Shown here: positions 1-10,866 of the stretch, piece after piece | Layout of the letters: each line of letters begins with the position of its first letter | How positions within the stretch are numbered: position 1 is the stretch's first letter | NCBI GenBank assembly: GCA_002437905.1 | Contig: DJRT01000010.1 | Location: forward strand, 47,173 to 111,172 | DNA from: Ruminococcaceae bacterium UBA6353 | GTDB taxonomy: Bacteria > Bacillota > Clostridia > Oscillospirales > Acutalibacteraceae | Reading direction: 5' to 3' | Length of the DNA stretch: 64,000 nt | The notes under the pieces: generated by a model | What the model was told of the DNA's origin: nothing | Databases searched by the model: none | Seen by the model: the letters and a program-made list of their open reading frames with translations, nothing else | Made by a program: the position numbers and the translations under genes

Positions 1-1
1 G

Positions 2-946
2 CTATTCACCCTGCTGGAGGACGCCGGCTATCTGCCCCGCATGGCGTATAATCTGGATCGGCCGTTCCGCCGCTGCCGCGCCTGCGGCAAGCAGGCACTG
101 ACCATGTGCATGGGCTTCGGCTGCAATGCTGCCGGCGTGGTCGGCTGCCGCATCATTGATTCTCCGCGGGAACGGCTGCTGGCTATCCTGACCAACAGCC
201 TGGTGCCCTGCAATGGGCGCTTTCCAGCGCTGATCACCCTGCTGACGCTGTTCTTCGTCGGCACGGCCGGCGGCGGAAACCTGCTGTGCGCCCTGTGGCT
301 GACCGGCGTGATCCTGTTGGGGATCCTGGCCACCTTCGGTATGACCCGCCTGCTGTCCGCCACTGTGCTGCGGGGCGTCTCCTCCTCCTTTACGCTGGAG
401 CTGCCCCCCTACCGCCGCCCGCAGATCGGCCGGGTGATCGTCCGCTCCATCCTTGACCGGACGCTGTTTGTCCTCGGCCGGGCGGCCGCCGTGGCTGCCC
501 CCGCCGGGCTGCTGATCTGGCTGCTGGCCAATATCACCGTACACGACGCCACCCTGCTGCAGCACTGCGCCGCCTTTTTGGATCCCTTTGCCCGCCTGAT
601 GGGGCTGGACGGTGTCATCCTGCTGGCCTTCATCCTCGGATTTCCGGCCAATGAGATCGTCATTCCCATTATCCTGATGGCCTATCAGGCGCAGGGAACC
701 CTGACCGGCCTGAGCGATCTTTCTGCCCTGCAGGGTCTGCTCATCGCCAATGGCTGGACAGGAGTCACCGCCATCTGCACCATCCTGTTCTTCCTGTTCC
801 ACTGGCCCTGCTCCACCACCCTGCTCACAGTGCATAAGGAAACGGGAAGCTGGAAATGGACGGCGCTGGCCGCCGCCCTGCCCACGCTGCTCGGCATGGC
901 GGTCTGTATGCTGATCAATACAGGGGCTCATCTGCTGGGTCTGTGA
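2..946 (+). CDS. feoB: Ferrous iron transporter FeoB, C-terminal part (5' end outside window)
   Basis: The reading frame is open from base 2, so the GTPase half lies to the left. The visible 314 residues begin with the FeoB-typical stretch LLEDAGYLPRMAY, followed by GFGCNAAGV and the Cys-containing NSLVPCNGRFPAL. Several hydrophobic membrane segments follow, with a second gate-like region (FPANEIVIPI) and a final pair of helices. FeoB is an inner-membrane Fe(II) importer with a cytoplasmic G domain; the two Gate domains form the permease. No terminator hairpin is obvious after the stop; a new promoter and a repeat element follow. Confidence 0.93.
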   Translation, partial: LFTLLEDAGYLPRMAYNLDRPFRRCRACGKQALTMCMGFGCNAAGVVGCRIIDSPRERLLAILTNSLVPCNGRFPALITLLTLFFVGTAGGGNLLCALWLTGVILLGILATFGMTRLLSATVLRGVSSSFTLELPPYRRPQIGRVIVRSILDRTLFVLGRAAAVAAPAGLLIWLLANITVHDATLLQHCAAFLDPFARLMGLDGVILLAFILGFPANEIVIPIILMAYQAQGTLTGLSDLSALQGLLIANGWTGVTAICTILFFLFHWPCSTTLLTVHKETGSWKWTALAAALPTLLGMAVCMLINTGAHLLGL

Positions 947-966
947 CCATATTTGCGCGCAAGGGC

Positions 967-994
967 TTGCATCCTGCCGCAGATGTGGTATACT
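967..994 (+). promoter_or_regulatory. Putative sigma-A promoter stranded upstream of the repeat element
   Basis: TTGCAT (967-972), a 16-bp spacer and TATACT (989-994). The repeat element starts 2 bp after the -10 hexamer, so transcription would run through the whole element before reaching the PHP gene at 1575. It was probably the original promoter of that gene. This is inferred from sequence only. Confidence 0.45.
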
Positions 995-995
995 G

Positions 996-1543
996 TAGAC
1001 AAAGCAATCGGGGTAGAACGGCTTTTTCGGCTAAACAGCGTCCTTATCGGCTTTGTTGCCCTCCGCTCAGAATACGCCAGTATTCTTCGGTCGGGTGCCG
1101 CGCCGCTAAGAAGCGCTGTTTGCCGAAAATCTTCGACCTGAAACGAGAAGATTTTTTCGTTTTGGAAGTCAAAGAACGCAGCAATACTGCCGTATTGCAA
1201 CCATCGACAGCCAAGGGCCCATACGCCTGTCGGCGCGTCTTTTCGGCGTTTTTTGTCCTTTTCGCCTTGGCGGGCGTCAGCCCGCCTGCGCCTCAAATGC
1301 CCAAAAGCGCACAAAAACTCATCGCCGACAGGTGCTGCGCAGTTTTACCGGAGCAGAAATGCGGCCAGACAAGGAAAGCCCCGCAGGGCATACTGGCGTA
1401 TGGCCAAGGGACATGACGCGGTATGGGCGTATTTCGGTCCGGAAAAACCGTGTGGTCCCTTGGCTGTCGATGGTCGTGATGAGACAAACAAAACGGGGAA
1501 ATATTCCGTTTCAGGAGCCGCTCTACCCCGATTGCTTTGTCTA
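996..1543. mobile_element. MITE-like non-autonomous element with 28-bp terminal inverted repeats
   Basis: The left end 996-1023 and the right end 1516-1543 are inverted repeats of 28 bp with a single mismatch; both begin TAGACAAAGCAATCGGGG when read inward. If the outer TA is a target duplication, the pattern fits IS630/Tc1-mariner-type transposition. No transposase or credible ORF lies inside. The left 170 bp recurs at 62709-62861. The element sits between a promoter (967-994) and the ribosome binding site of the PHP gene (1558-1564). It could instead be an intergenic repeat family that acts as an RNA structure. Confidence 0.7.
1201..1474. repeat. Inner inverted repeat nested inside the MITE-like element
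   Basis: CCATCGACAGCCAAGGG near 1201-1217 is the reverse complement of CCCTTGGCTGTCGATGG near 1458-1474. These inner arms suggest one element nested in another, or a long stem-loop in the RNA. A further short match (CATACGCC near 1220 against GGCGTATG near 1394) continues the pairing inward. Confidence 0.6.
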
Positions 1544-1574
1544 AGGAACTGAGAAACAAAGGAGCCTTTCCCCT

Positions 1575-2390
1575 ATGTCTATGCCTATCGCGTACTGCGG
1601 CTACCACACCCACACCACCTTCTCCGACGGCAAAAACACCGTAGAAGAAATGGTGCAGGCCGCCATCACCCGCGGGATGCCGGCCATCGGCATCTCCGAC
1701 CACAGCGACACCCCCTGCGATCCCTCCTACTGCATGAAGATCCCGCAGTATCCTGCCTATTTGCAGGAGATCGCACGGGTCAAGGAAAAATATGCCGACC
1801 GCATCACCGTACTGGCCGGCATGGAGCTGGACGCCGATTCCGACCTTGCCATCACTGCAAAGCTGGACTATTTCCTCGGCTCCGTCCACTACCTGATCTT
1901 CGACGGCCGTGTATACGCGATCGACCATGCACGCGATATCCAGCAGGCGTGCATCGACAACGAATTCGGCGGCGACCGGCTGGCCTTTGCCCGCAGCTAT
2001 TTTGCCGAGGTTGTGCGGCATGTCCGCCGCTGCCGCCCCACCATCATTGGCCACTTTGATGTCATCACCAAATTCGGCCTGATGGATGAGAGCGACCCCG
2101 CCTATCAGCGCATCGCCACGGAGGCGCTGGAGCAGGTTGTGGCCGTCACGCCGGTGCTGGAAGTCAATACCGGCGGCATCGCCCGCGGCTGGCGCACCCA
2201 TCCCTACCCTTCGGATTTCCTGCTGCGGCGGCTGCACGAGCTTGGCGGGCAGGTCGTCCTCGGGGCTGACGCCCACGCCGCCGAAACCATCGATTTCTTC
2301 TTCCCACAGGCGACCGAGCTGATCCGTGCGGCCGGCTTCCGCAGCCTGCTGACCCTATGGCCGGAGGGATTCCGGGAGGAAAAGCTGTAA
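1575..2390 (+). CDS. PHP-domain phosphatase, histidinol-phosphatase (HisJ) family
   Basis: A 271-residue protein. The PHP metal-binding signatures are all visible: HTHTTFSDG at residues 11-19, ISDHSD near 40, GMELD near 90, GSVHY near 108, GHFD near 160 and GADAHA near 235. The family uses a trinuclear metal site for phosphoester hydrolysis; HisJ-type members convert histidinol phosphate to histidinol. No his genes are nearby, so the histidine role is family knowledge, not context. AAAGGAG at 1558-1564 lies 10 bp before the ATG. An alternative start is the second Met, two codons in. The only clear promoter is upstream of the inserted element. Confidence 0.85.
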   Translation: MSMPIAYCGYHTHTTFSDGKNTVEEMVQAAITRGMPAIGISDHSDTPCDPSYCMKIPQYPAYLQEIARVKEKYADRITVLAGMELDADSDLAITAKLDYFLGSVHYLIFDGRVYAIDHARDIQQACIDNEFGGDRLAFARSYFAEVVRHVRRCRPTIIGHFDVITKFGLMDESDPAYQRIATEALEQVVAVTPVLEVNTGGIARGWRTHPYPSDFLLRRLHELGGQVVLGADAHAAETIDFFFPQATELIRAAGFRSLLTLWPEGFREEKL

Positions 2391-2423
2391 CTACCATCTC
2401 CGGCCGCTTCAATACGCCTCTTT

Positions 2424-2465
2424 ACACGCACCGGGCATTTGCAAGCCCGGTGCGTGTTCGTTTTG
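2424..2465 (+). terminator. Rho-independent terminator after the PHP gene
   Basis: Perfect 13-bp stem (2424-2436 with 2445-2457), 8-nt loop, then TCGTTTTGT. It separates the PHP gene from the MarR/ABC operon. Confidence 0.85.
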
Positions 2466-2466
2466 T

Positions 2467-2560
2467 CTATTCTGCTGGAAAAATAAATAGTTTAACATAT
2501 AACTATCGGCGTGTTGCCAATAGCATTCCGGCGAAAAAACTGGTAAACTATTCTGCATAG
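2467..2560 (+). promoter_or_regulatory. AT-rich control region of the MarR/ABC operon with repeats
   Basis: An AT-rich leader in a GC-rich background. AATAGTTTA (2486-2494) and TAAACTATT (2544-2552) are inverted copies about 50 bp apart. CTATTCTGC occurs as a direct repeat at 2467-2475 and 2548-2556. Such symmetry would suit autoregulation by the MarR protein encoded just downstream. I could not assign -35/-10 hexamers with confidence. Confidence 0.4.
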
Positions 2561-2601
2561 ACAGGGGACTGTGCATCCCCCGCCGGAAGGAGGAACCGAC
2601 G

Positions 2602-3084
2602 ATGCCGGACACACCGTTTGACACCGGAATGCTGGACGACCGCCTGGCGCTGTTCATGCGCACACATCATCGCACCATGCACCGGTATTTTCAGTCTGTG
2701 GGAATGTTCAACGGACACCCGCACATGCTGTTCCACATTGCCCATTCCCCGGGCATTACACAAAAGGCGCTGGCCGAGCGGCTGGCGATATCGCCAGCCG
2801 CAGTGGCCATCTCCGTGCGGCGGCTGGAGGCCGCCGGCCTGGCGGAGCGCCGCCGGGACAGCCGGGACGGCCGGGTGATGCACCTGTACCTGACGCCGGC
2901 CGGCGAGGCCATGGACGCCGCCTGCGCCCGCGGGCGGGATTTTATGGTCGGCTCCCTGTACAATGGCTTTACCGCCGCGGAAAAGCAGACACTTTACCGC
3001 CTGCTGGACAAAATGATCGTCAATCTGCAGATTGCCTGCGACACACTGCCGCCGGCAACCGAGAAAGAAGGGTTACCCGAATGA
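2602..3084 (+). CDS. MarR-family transcriptional regulator
   Basis: A 160-residue protein with a winged helix-turn-helix. The recognition part is around residues 50-95 (ITQKALAERLAISPAAVAI, then RRDSRDGRVMHLYLTPAG as the wing). MarR proteins are dimeric, usually ligand-released repressors. AAGGAGG at 2588-2594 precedes the ATG by 7 bp. The stop codon overlaps the start of the first ABC gene by 4 bp (ATGA), so regulator and exporter are translationally coupled. This is the classic arrangement of an autoregulated drug or metabolite exporter operon. The inducer cannot be read from sequence. Confidence 0.93.
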   Translation: MPDTPFDTGMLDDRLALFMRTHHRTMHRYFQSVGMFNGHPHMLFHIAHSPGITQKALAERLAISPAAVAISVRRLEAAGLAERRRDSRDGRVMHLYLTPAGEAMDAACARGRDFMVGSLYNGFTAAEKQTLYRLLDKMIVNLQIACDTLPPATEKEGLPE

Positions 3085-4811
3085 AACGCTGGATGAAGTA
3101 TATCCGTCCCTACCTGCCCTATTTTATTATCGGGCCGCTGTGCATGATCGTGGAGGTGATCGGCGAGGTCGTGATGCCGAAGCTGCTCAGCATCGTCATC
3201 AACCGCGCCAATGACGGCGTGCTGACGGTAGGCAACAGCCTGGGCATTATGGCCGCCATGGTCGTGACCGCCATCCTGATGATGGCCGGCGGCGTGGGCG
3301 GCGCCTATTTCGGTGCCAAGGCCTCCGTCAATTTTGCCGCCGACCTGCGCAGCGATGCCTATGCCAAGGTGCAGCGCTATTCCTTTGCCAATATCGACCG
3401 GTTTTCGACCGGTTCTCTGGTCACCCGTCTGACCAACGATGTGACCCAGCTGCAGAATTTTGTCAATATGCTGCTGCGCATGGCGCTGCGCGCCCCCGGC
3501 ATGATGATCGCCGCGCTGATCATGGCCATTGCCATACGGCCGTCGCTCTCTATGATCTTTCTGGTCAGCATGCCGGTGATGCTGGTCGTGATAGGGTTGG
3601 TCATTTCCAAGGGCTTCCCCCGCTTTTCCCGTATGCAGGAGAAGATCGACAACCTTAATTCCACCGTGCAGGAGAACATCACCAATGTGCGGGTGGTCAA
3701 ATCCTTTGTGCGGGAGGATCACGAAACAGCCAAGTTCCGCCGCGCCAACCGGGATCTGAAGGATGCCGGTATGAGCGCGATGAAGGTGATGATCTTCATG
3801 CAGCCGGTTACCACCCTGTTCATGAACCTGACCGTGCTGGCGGTGATCCTGCTGGGCGGTCGCATTGTGCTCAGCGGGGATATGCCGGTGGGCGACCTGT
3901 CCGCCATGATCACCTATGTTACGCAAATTCTCATGTCGCTGATGATGGTCACCATGCTGCTGATGATCTCCTCGCGTGCCATGGCCAGCGCCCGCCGCAT
4001 CACCGAGGTGCTGGACGAAAAGGTGGATCTGGATGACACCGCCGCGGCACAGCCCGACCGCCTGGTGACCGACGGCGCCGTAGAGTTCCGCCATGTTTCC
4101 TTCCGCTACTACAAAAACAGCGAGGGTCTGGTGCTGGATGATATCAACCTGACCATCCCGGCCGGCGCCACCGTGGGCATTATCGGCTCCACCGGCTGCG
4201 GCAAGACCACCCTGGTCTCCCTCATTGCCCGCCTGTACGATGCGGATGAGGGCGAGGTGCTGGTGGACGGCGTGGATGTGCGGGACTATTCCCTGCGCCA
4301 CCTGCGGGACGGCGTGGGCATGGTGCTGCAGAAAAACACCCTGTTTTCCGGCAGCATCGCGGAGAACCTGCGCTGGGGCAACGAGCAGGCCACGGATGCC
4401 GAGGTGCAGACAGCCGCCGCCCACGCACAGGCGGATAAATTTGTTTCCGCCTTTCCGGAGGGCTACAGCACCCTGCTGGAGCAGGGCGGCACCAATGTCT
4501 CCGGCGGGCAGAAGCAACGCCTGTGCATCGCCCGCGCCCTACTGAAGAAACCGAAAATTCTGATCCTGGACGACTCCACCAGCGCAGTGGATACCGCCAC
4601 AGAAGCACAGATCCGCCGGGCATTCCGGGAGGATCTGGCCGGCTCCACCAAGATCATCATTGCCCAGCGCATTTCCTCGGTGCAGGAGGCCGATCAGATC
4701 ATCGTAATGGACGAGGGCACCGTGACCGGCATCGGCACCCATGCCGAGCTGCTGGCGAACAACACGGAATACCAGGAAATCTATTATTCCCAAATGGAAA
4801 AGGAGGCGTGA
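3081..4811 (+). CDS. ABC exporter half-transporter with degenerate catalytic site (BmrC/LmrC/TM287-like)
   Basis: A 576-residue fused permease-ATPase: six membrane helices in residues 1-310, then the nucleotide-binding domain. Walker A is GSTGCGKTT near 369, the signature is VSGGQKQR near 472, and Walker B is ILILDDST near 493. The usual catalytic Glu after Walker B is Asp (DDSTSAVD), the mark of the inactive site in heterodimeric exporters. It follows the MarR gene with a 4-bp overlap and is 3 bp from the second half-transporter. The pair most likely exports drugs, peptides or lipids; the substrate is unknown. Confidence 0.93.
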   Translation: MKRWMKYIRPYLPYFIIGPLCMIVEVIGEVVMPKLLSIVINRANDGVLTVGNSLGIMAAMVVTAILMMAGGVGGAYFGAKASVNFAADLRSDAYAKVQRYSFANIDRFSTGSLVTRLTNDVTQLQNFVNMLLRMALRAPGMMIAALIMAIAIRPSLSMIFLVSMPVMLVVIGLVISKGFPRFSRMQEKIDNLNSTVQENITNVRVVKSFVREDHETAKFRRANRDLKDAGMSAMKVMIFMQPVTTLFMNLTVLAVILLGGRIVLSGDMPVGDLSAMITYVTQILMSLMMVTMLLMISSRAMASARRITEVLDEKVDLDDTAAAQPDRLVTDGAVEFRHVSFRYYKNSEGLVLDDINLTIPAGATVGIIGSTGCGKTTLVSLIARLYDADEGEVLVDGVDVRDYSLRHLRDGVGMVLQKNTLFSGSIAENLRWGNEQATDAEVQTAAAHAQADKFVSAFPEGYSTLLEQGGTNVSGGQKQRLCIARALLKKPKILILDDSTSAVDTATEAQIRRAFREDLAGSTKIIIAQRISSVQEADQIIVMDEGTVTGIGTHAELLANNTEYQEIYYSQMEKEA

Positions 4812-4814
4812 CCG

Positions 4815-6764
4815 ATGGCCAGAACCCTGGAACAACTGCAGCGGCAATACAACAGCGCCGCCGAACCGAAAAAGCGGGGCGGTATGGGCATGCGCCGCGG
4901 GCCGGGCGGCCCCGGCATGACCGGCAAGCCCAAGGATATGCGCCGCACCCTTTCCCGCCTGATGGCCTATGTCGGCGCCTACAAGCTGCGGCTGCTGGCC
5001 GTGCTGCTGTGTATGCTGGTCAGCACGGTTACCTCCCTGCTTGGCTCCTATATGCTGGCGCCGATTATTGACAAGCTCACCCTGGCCGTGAAGCCGGATG
5101 CCGACATCCGCATGAGCGCCGCCGAGGTGATCGCCGACCGGGCAGTTACCGGGCTGATCGGCGCGCTGCATCTGGATGCTGCCGGCGAGGCCATTGCCTA
5201 TGTGGCCACCGCCGTAGCCCTGCTGGGGATCATCTACCTTGTCGGCATTGCCACCACCTATCTGCAGGGGCGGCTGATGCTATCCGTATCGCAGGGGGTG
5301 ATCGAGCGCATCCGCAATGATCTGTTTGAGAAGCTGCAGCGCCTGCCGGTGCGCTATTTTGACTCGCACCCCACCGGCGAGGTGATGTCCCGCTTCACCA
5401 ACGATATTGATAACATTGATACCATGCTCAACAACTCCCTCACCTCCCTGGTTTCCGGCACGGTGACCATCATCGGCACATTCCTTTTCATGGTCACCAC
5501 CAACTGGATCCTTACCCTGGTCACCATCATTTTTATCCCCATATTTGCCAAGGGCGGTATGCTGATCGCCGGCCGCAGCCGCAAGTATTACAGCGGCCAG
5601 CAGGCCGCGCTGGGCGCGGTGAACGGCTATATGGAAGAGACGGTTACCGGGCAGAAAGTGGTCAAAATCTTCAATCATGAGGACACCTGCATACAGGAAT
5701 TCAACGAGCTGAACGACGATATGCGGGATAAGCAGTTCCGTGCCCAGTTCTGGGGCGGCGTGATGGGGCCCATCATGGGCAATACCAGCCAGATCAGCTA
5801 CGGCATTACCGTGGGCGTGGGCGGCGTGCTGATGTGCACTGCCGGCCTGACCCCCGGCGCACTGACGGTATTCGCCTCCTATGCCCGGCAGTTCTCCATG
5901 CCGATCAACCAGATCTCGCAGCAGATGGCGACCATCTTCGCCGCCATGGCCGGCGCCGAACGGGTATTTGATGTGATGGATGCGCAGCCGGAGCCGGCAG
6001 ATCAGCCGCAGCCCCACACCACCGAGGGGATGCGCGGCGATGTGGCGCTGTCGCATGTCACCTTCGGCTACAACCCGGATAAGGTGATCCTGCGGGATAT
6101 CTCGCTGTATGCCCATCCGGGACAGAAGATCGCCTTTGTCGGCTCCACCGGAGCCGGCAAAACCACCATCACCAATCTGCTCAACCGTTTCTACGATATC
6201 CAGCAGGGCTCCATCACCATTGATGGCGTGGATCTGAAGGACTATGCGCTGGCCGATCTGCGGCGCAGCATTGCCATGGTGCTGCAGGATACCCACCTGT
6301 TCACCGGCACCGTGATGGAGAACATCCGCTACGGCCGGCTGGATGCCACCGATGAAGAAGTCATTGAAGCCGCCAAGACCGCCAGCGCCCACTCCTTTAT
6401 CATGCGGCTGGAAAACGGCTATCAGACCCGGCTGGAGGGAGATGGCGCCAATCTCTCGCAGGGGCAGCGGCAGCTGCTGAATATTGCGCGCGCCGCCCTC
6501 AGCAAAGCGCCCATCCTGGTACTGGATGAAGCCACCAGCTCGGTGGACACCCGCACAGAGCGGCACATCGAGCACGGCATGGATCGTCTGATGCAGAACC
6601 GCACCACCTTTGTGATCGCCCACCGGCTTTCCACCGTGCGCAATGCGGATGCCATCATGGTGCTGGAGCACGGCGAAATCGTTGAACGCGGCGATCATGA
6701 CGCACTGTTGGCACAGAAGGGCCGCTATTATGAGCTATACACCGGCCTGAAAGAGCTGGATTGA
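4815..6764 (+). CDS. ABC exporter half-transporter, partner subunit (BmrD/LmrD/TM288-like)
   Basis: A 649-residue fused permease-ATPase. Residues 1-45 are a Gly/Arg/Met-rich, probably disordered extension, followed by six membrane helices and the ATPase. Walker A is GSTGAGKTT near 443 and Walker B is ILVLDEATS near 568, with the catalytic Glu intact. Its signature motif is LSQGQ instead of LSGGQ. Together with the first subunit (good signature, Asp in place of Glu) this gives one competent and one degenerate ATP site, as in TM287/288 and LmrCD. The periplasm-facing segment around residues 80-120 is longer than in the partner. Confidence 0.93.
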   Translation: MARTLEQLQRQYNSAAEPKKRGGMGMRRGPGGPGMTGKPKDMRRTLSRLMAYVGAYKLRLLAVLLCMLVSTVTSLLGSYMLAPIIDKLTLAVKPDADIRMSAAEVIADRAVTGLIGALHLDAAGEAIAYVATAVALLGIIYLVGIATTYLQGRLMLSVSQGVIERIRNDLFEKLQRLPVRYFDSHPTGEVMSRFTNDIDNIDTMLNNSLTSLVSGTVTIIGTFLFMVTTNWILTLVTIIFIPIFAKGGMLIAGRSRKYYSGQQAALGAVNGYMEETVTGQKVVKIFNHEDTCIQEFNELNDDMRDKQFRAQFWGGVMGPIMGNTSQISYGITVGVGGVLMCTAGLTPGALTVFASYARQFSMPINQISQQMATIFAAMAGAERVFDVMDAQPEPADQPQPHTTEGMRGDVALSHVTFGYNPDKVILRDISLYAHPGQKIAFVGSTGAGKTTITNLLNRFYDIQQGSITIDGVDLKDYALADLRRSIAMVLQDTHLFTGTVMENIRYGRLDATDEEVIEAAKTASAHSFIMRLENGYQTRLEGDGANLSQGQRQLLNIARAALSKAPILVLDEATSSVDTRTERHIEHGMDRLMQNRTTFVIAHRLSTVRNADAIMVLEHGEIVERGDHDALLAQKGRYYELYTGLKELD

Positions 6765-6773
6765 ACCGTTTTT

Positions 6774-6812
6774 GCGGGGCATGGCCTTGAAAGCTGTGCC
6801 CCGCATTTTTTG
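6774..6812 (+). terminator. Terminator of the MarR/ABC operon
   Basis: Stem GCGGGGCA (6774-6781) with TGCCCCGC (6797-6804), followed by ATTTTTTG. It lies immediately before the uvrA promoter. Confidence 0.8.
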
Positions 6813-6813
6813 C

Positions 6814-6842
6814 TTGACAAATCCTGTCGGTTTCGCTATAAT
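6814..6842 (+). promoter_or_regulatory. Consensus sigma-A promoter of uvrA
   Basis: A perfect TTGACA (6814-6819), 17-bp spacer and perfect TATAAT (6837-6842). Such a strong promoter is expected to need tight repression, which the overlapping SOS box would provide. Confidence 0.9.
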
Positions 6843-6866
6843 AAGCAAGAACATTTGTTCTTGCTT
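6843..6866. promoter_or_regulatory. LexA/SOS box (operator) of uvrA
   Basis: A near-perfect 24-bp palindrome starting directly after the -10 hexamer. Its core GAACATTTGTTC matches the Gram-positive LexA pattern GAAC-N4-GTTC, and the symmetry extends six bases outward on each side (AAGCAA/TTGCTT). LexA bound here would block the start site. uvrA is a classic SOS gene in Firmicutes. Confidence 0.85.
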
Positions 6867-7026
6867 GAGTGTAGCAAACAACCTATTTTTTGGCACACCG
6901 GATACAGCCATTTACCCGGCGATAGGCCGGCCTGTTGCCGGGCATACTATTGCCGGCAGTACGCCGGGCAACACTTATGCCCGAGCACACAATTCTGAGA
7001 AAAACACCGCAAAGGAGACGGCTCGC

Positions 7027-9855
<2,829 letters not shown>

Positions 9856-9865
9856 CTTTTTCTGC

Positions 9866-9901
9866 AAGGAGGTGCTGCAAACGCTGCAGTGCCTCCTTTT
9901 G
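9866..9901 (+). terminator. Terminator of uvrA
   Basis: Imperfect hairpin: AAGGAGG (9866-9872) pairs with CCTCCTT (9892-9898), extended by TGCTGCA/TGCAGTG with mismatches, followed by a short T run. Confidence 0.65.
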
Positions 9902-9981
9902 GCGCCTTTTGTGGCAGAAATTTTACAATTCCGTCATATACTGCTCTTCCTTTTGCGGTATGATAACAGCAGGTGATGCGG

Positions 9982-10866
9982 ATGTTCGGCTATGTACGGC
10001 TCTACAAACCCGAAATCAAGATGGGGGAATACGAACAGTACCGGGGTGTCTACTGCACCCTGTGCCGTCGTCTCGGCCGCCGCTATGGACTGCTGGCCAG
10101 GATGTCCCTGAGTTATGACCTCACCTTTCTGGCGCTGCTGCAGATGGCACAGCAGCCGCAGGAGCCGGGCTTCTGCCCCGGCCGCTGCAGCTTCAACCCA
10201 TCCAAGCGCTGCCTGCGCTGCCGGAACACCGACGCCATAGACCGCGCGGCCGACATCAGTGTCCTGCTTACCTACTACAAGCTGCAGGACACCCTCGCGG
10301 ATGAGGGCTTTTGGGGACGGTTCGGCGCTGCCCTGCTGCTGCCCTTTGCCGCCCTGCGCCGGCGCAAGGCGGCCCGACGGCAGCCAAAGACCGACCGGCG
10401 CATTGCCGCCATGATGGCTGATCAGGCAGCGCTGGAAAAAGCCGGGACGGCCTCTATCGACCGGGCGGCCGAACCATTCGCCCTGCTGCTGCAGTGGCTG
10501 GCCGCCGAAACAGCCGCCAACGGCCGCCAGCGCCGGATACTGGAGCGCTTTGGCTACTGTCTTGGCCGGTGGGTATACCTGATCGACGCTGTGGATGATC
10601 TGGAGGCAGACGAAAAGCGGCGTGCCTACAACCCATTTCTATTAGCCGGAGGCCGGACAGCAGCTGACCTTCCCGCCATACGGGAGCATGCCGGCGCCGC
10701 GCTGAACGCCTGCCTAGCGGAGTGCATTGCCGCCTATAACCTGCTGGATATCCGCCGCTTTGACGGCATTATACGCAATATACTGGAACAGGGGATGCCC
10801 GCCGCCCAGCGCAGAGCGCAGCGGCTTGCCACCCCCGGAGAGGAACAACACCGCCATGAACCGTGA
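9982..10866 (+). CDS. DUF5685 family protein
   Basis: A 294-residue protein. The start ATG at 9982 gives the family-typical beginning MFGYVRLYKPE and has AGGTGA 5 bp upstream; GTG 9973 and ATG 9976 are alternatives. Conserved-looking cysteines occur in YCTLC (24-28) and in CPGRCSFNPSKRCLRC near 65-80, which could bind metal. The rest is helical, with a basic patch RRRKAARR and a DAVDDLEAD acidic motif near 200. Function is unknown. Its 3' end overlaps the J-domain gene by 11 bp, and such pairs recur in Clostridia in my recollection, so the two products probably act together. Confidence 0.75.
   Translation: MFGYVRLYKPEIKMGEYEQYRGVYCTLCRRLGRRYGLLARMSLSYDLTFLALLQMAQQPQEPGFCPGRCSFNPSKRCLRCRNTDAIDRAADISVLLTYYKLQDTLADEGFWGRFGAALLLPFAALRRRKAARRQPKTDRRIAAMMADQAALEKAGTASIDRAAEPFALLLQWLAAETAANGRQRRILERFGYCLGRWVYLIDAVDDLEADEKRRAYNPFLLAGGRTAADLPAIREHAGAALNACLAECIAAYNLLDIRRFDGIIRNILEQGMPAAQRRAQRLATPGEEQHRHEP

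Noticed and set aside
1293..2276. 327-residue minus-strand frame spanning the repeat element and the PHP gene
   Set aside because: It joins the repeat and the antisense of a real gene; no SD and no domain. Repeat-derived frames of this kind are expected around such elements.
2994..4517. 507-residue minus-strand open frame opposite the ABC gene
   Set aside because: Shadow of a GC-rich gene: His/Gln/Gly-rich composition, no SD, and the plus-strand frame has all ABC motifs.
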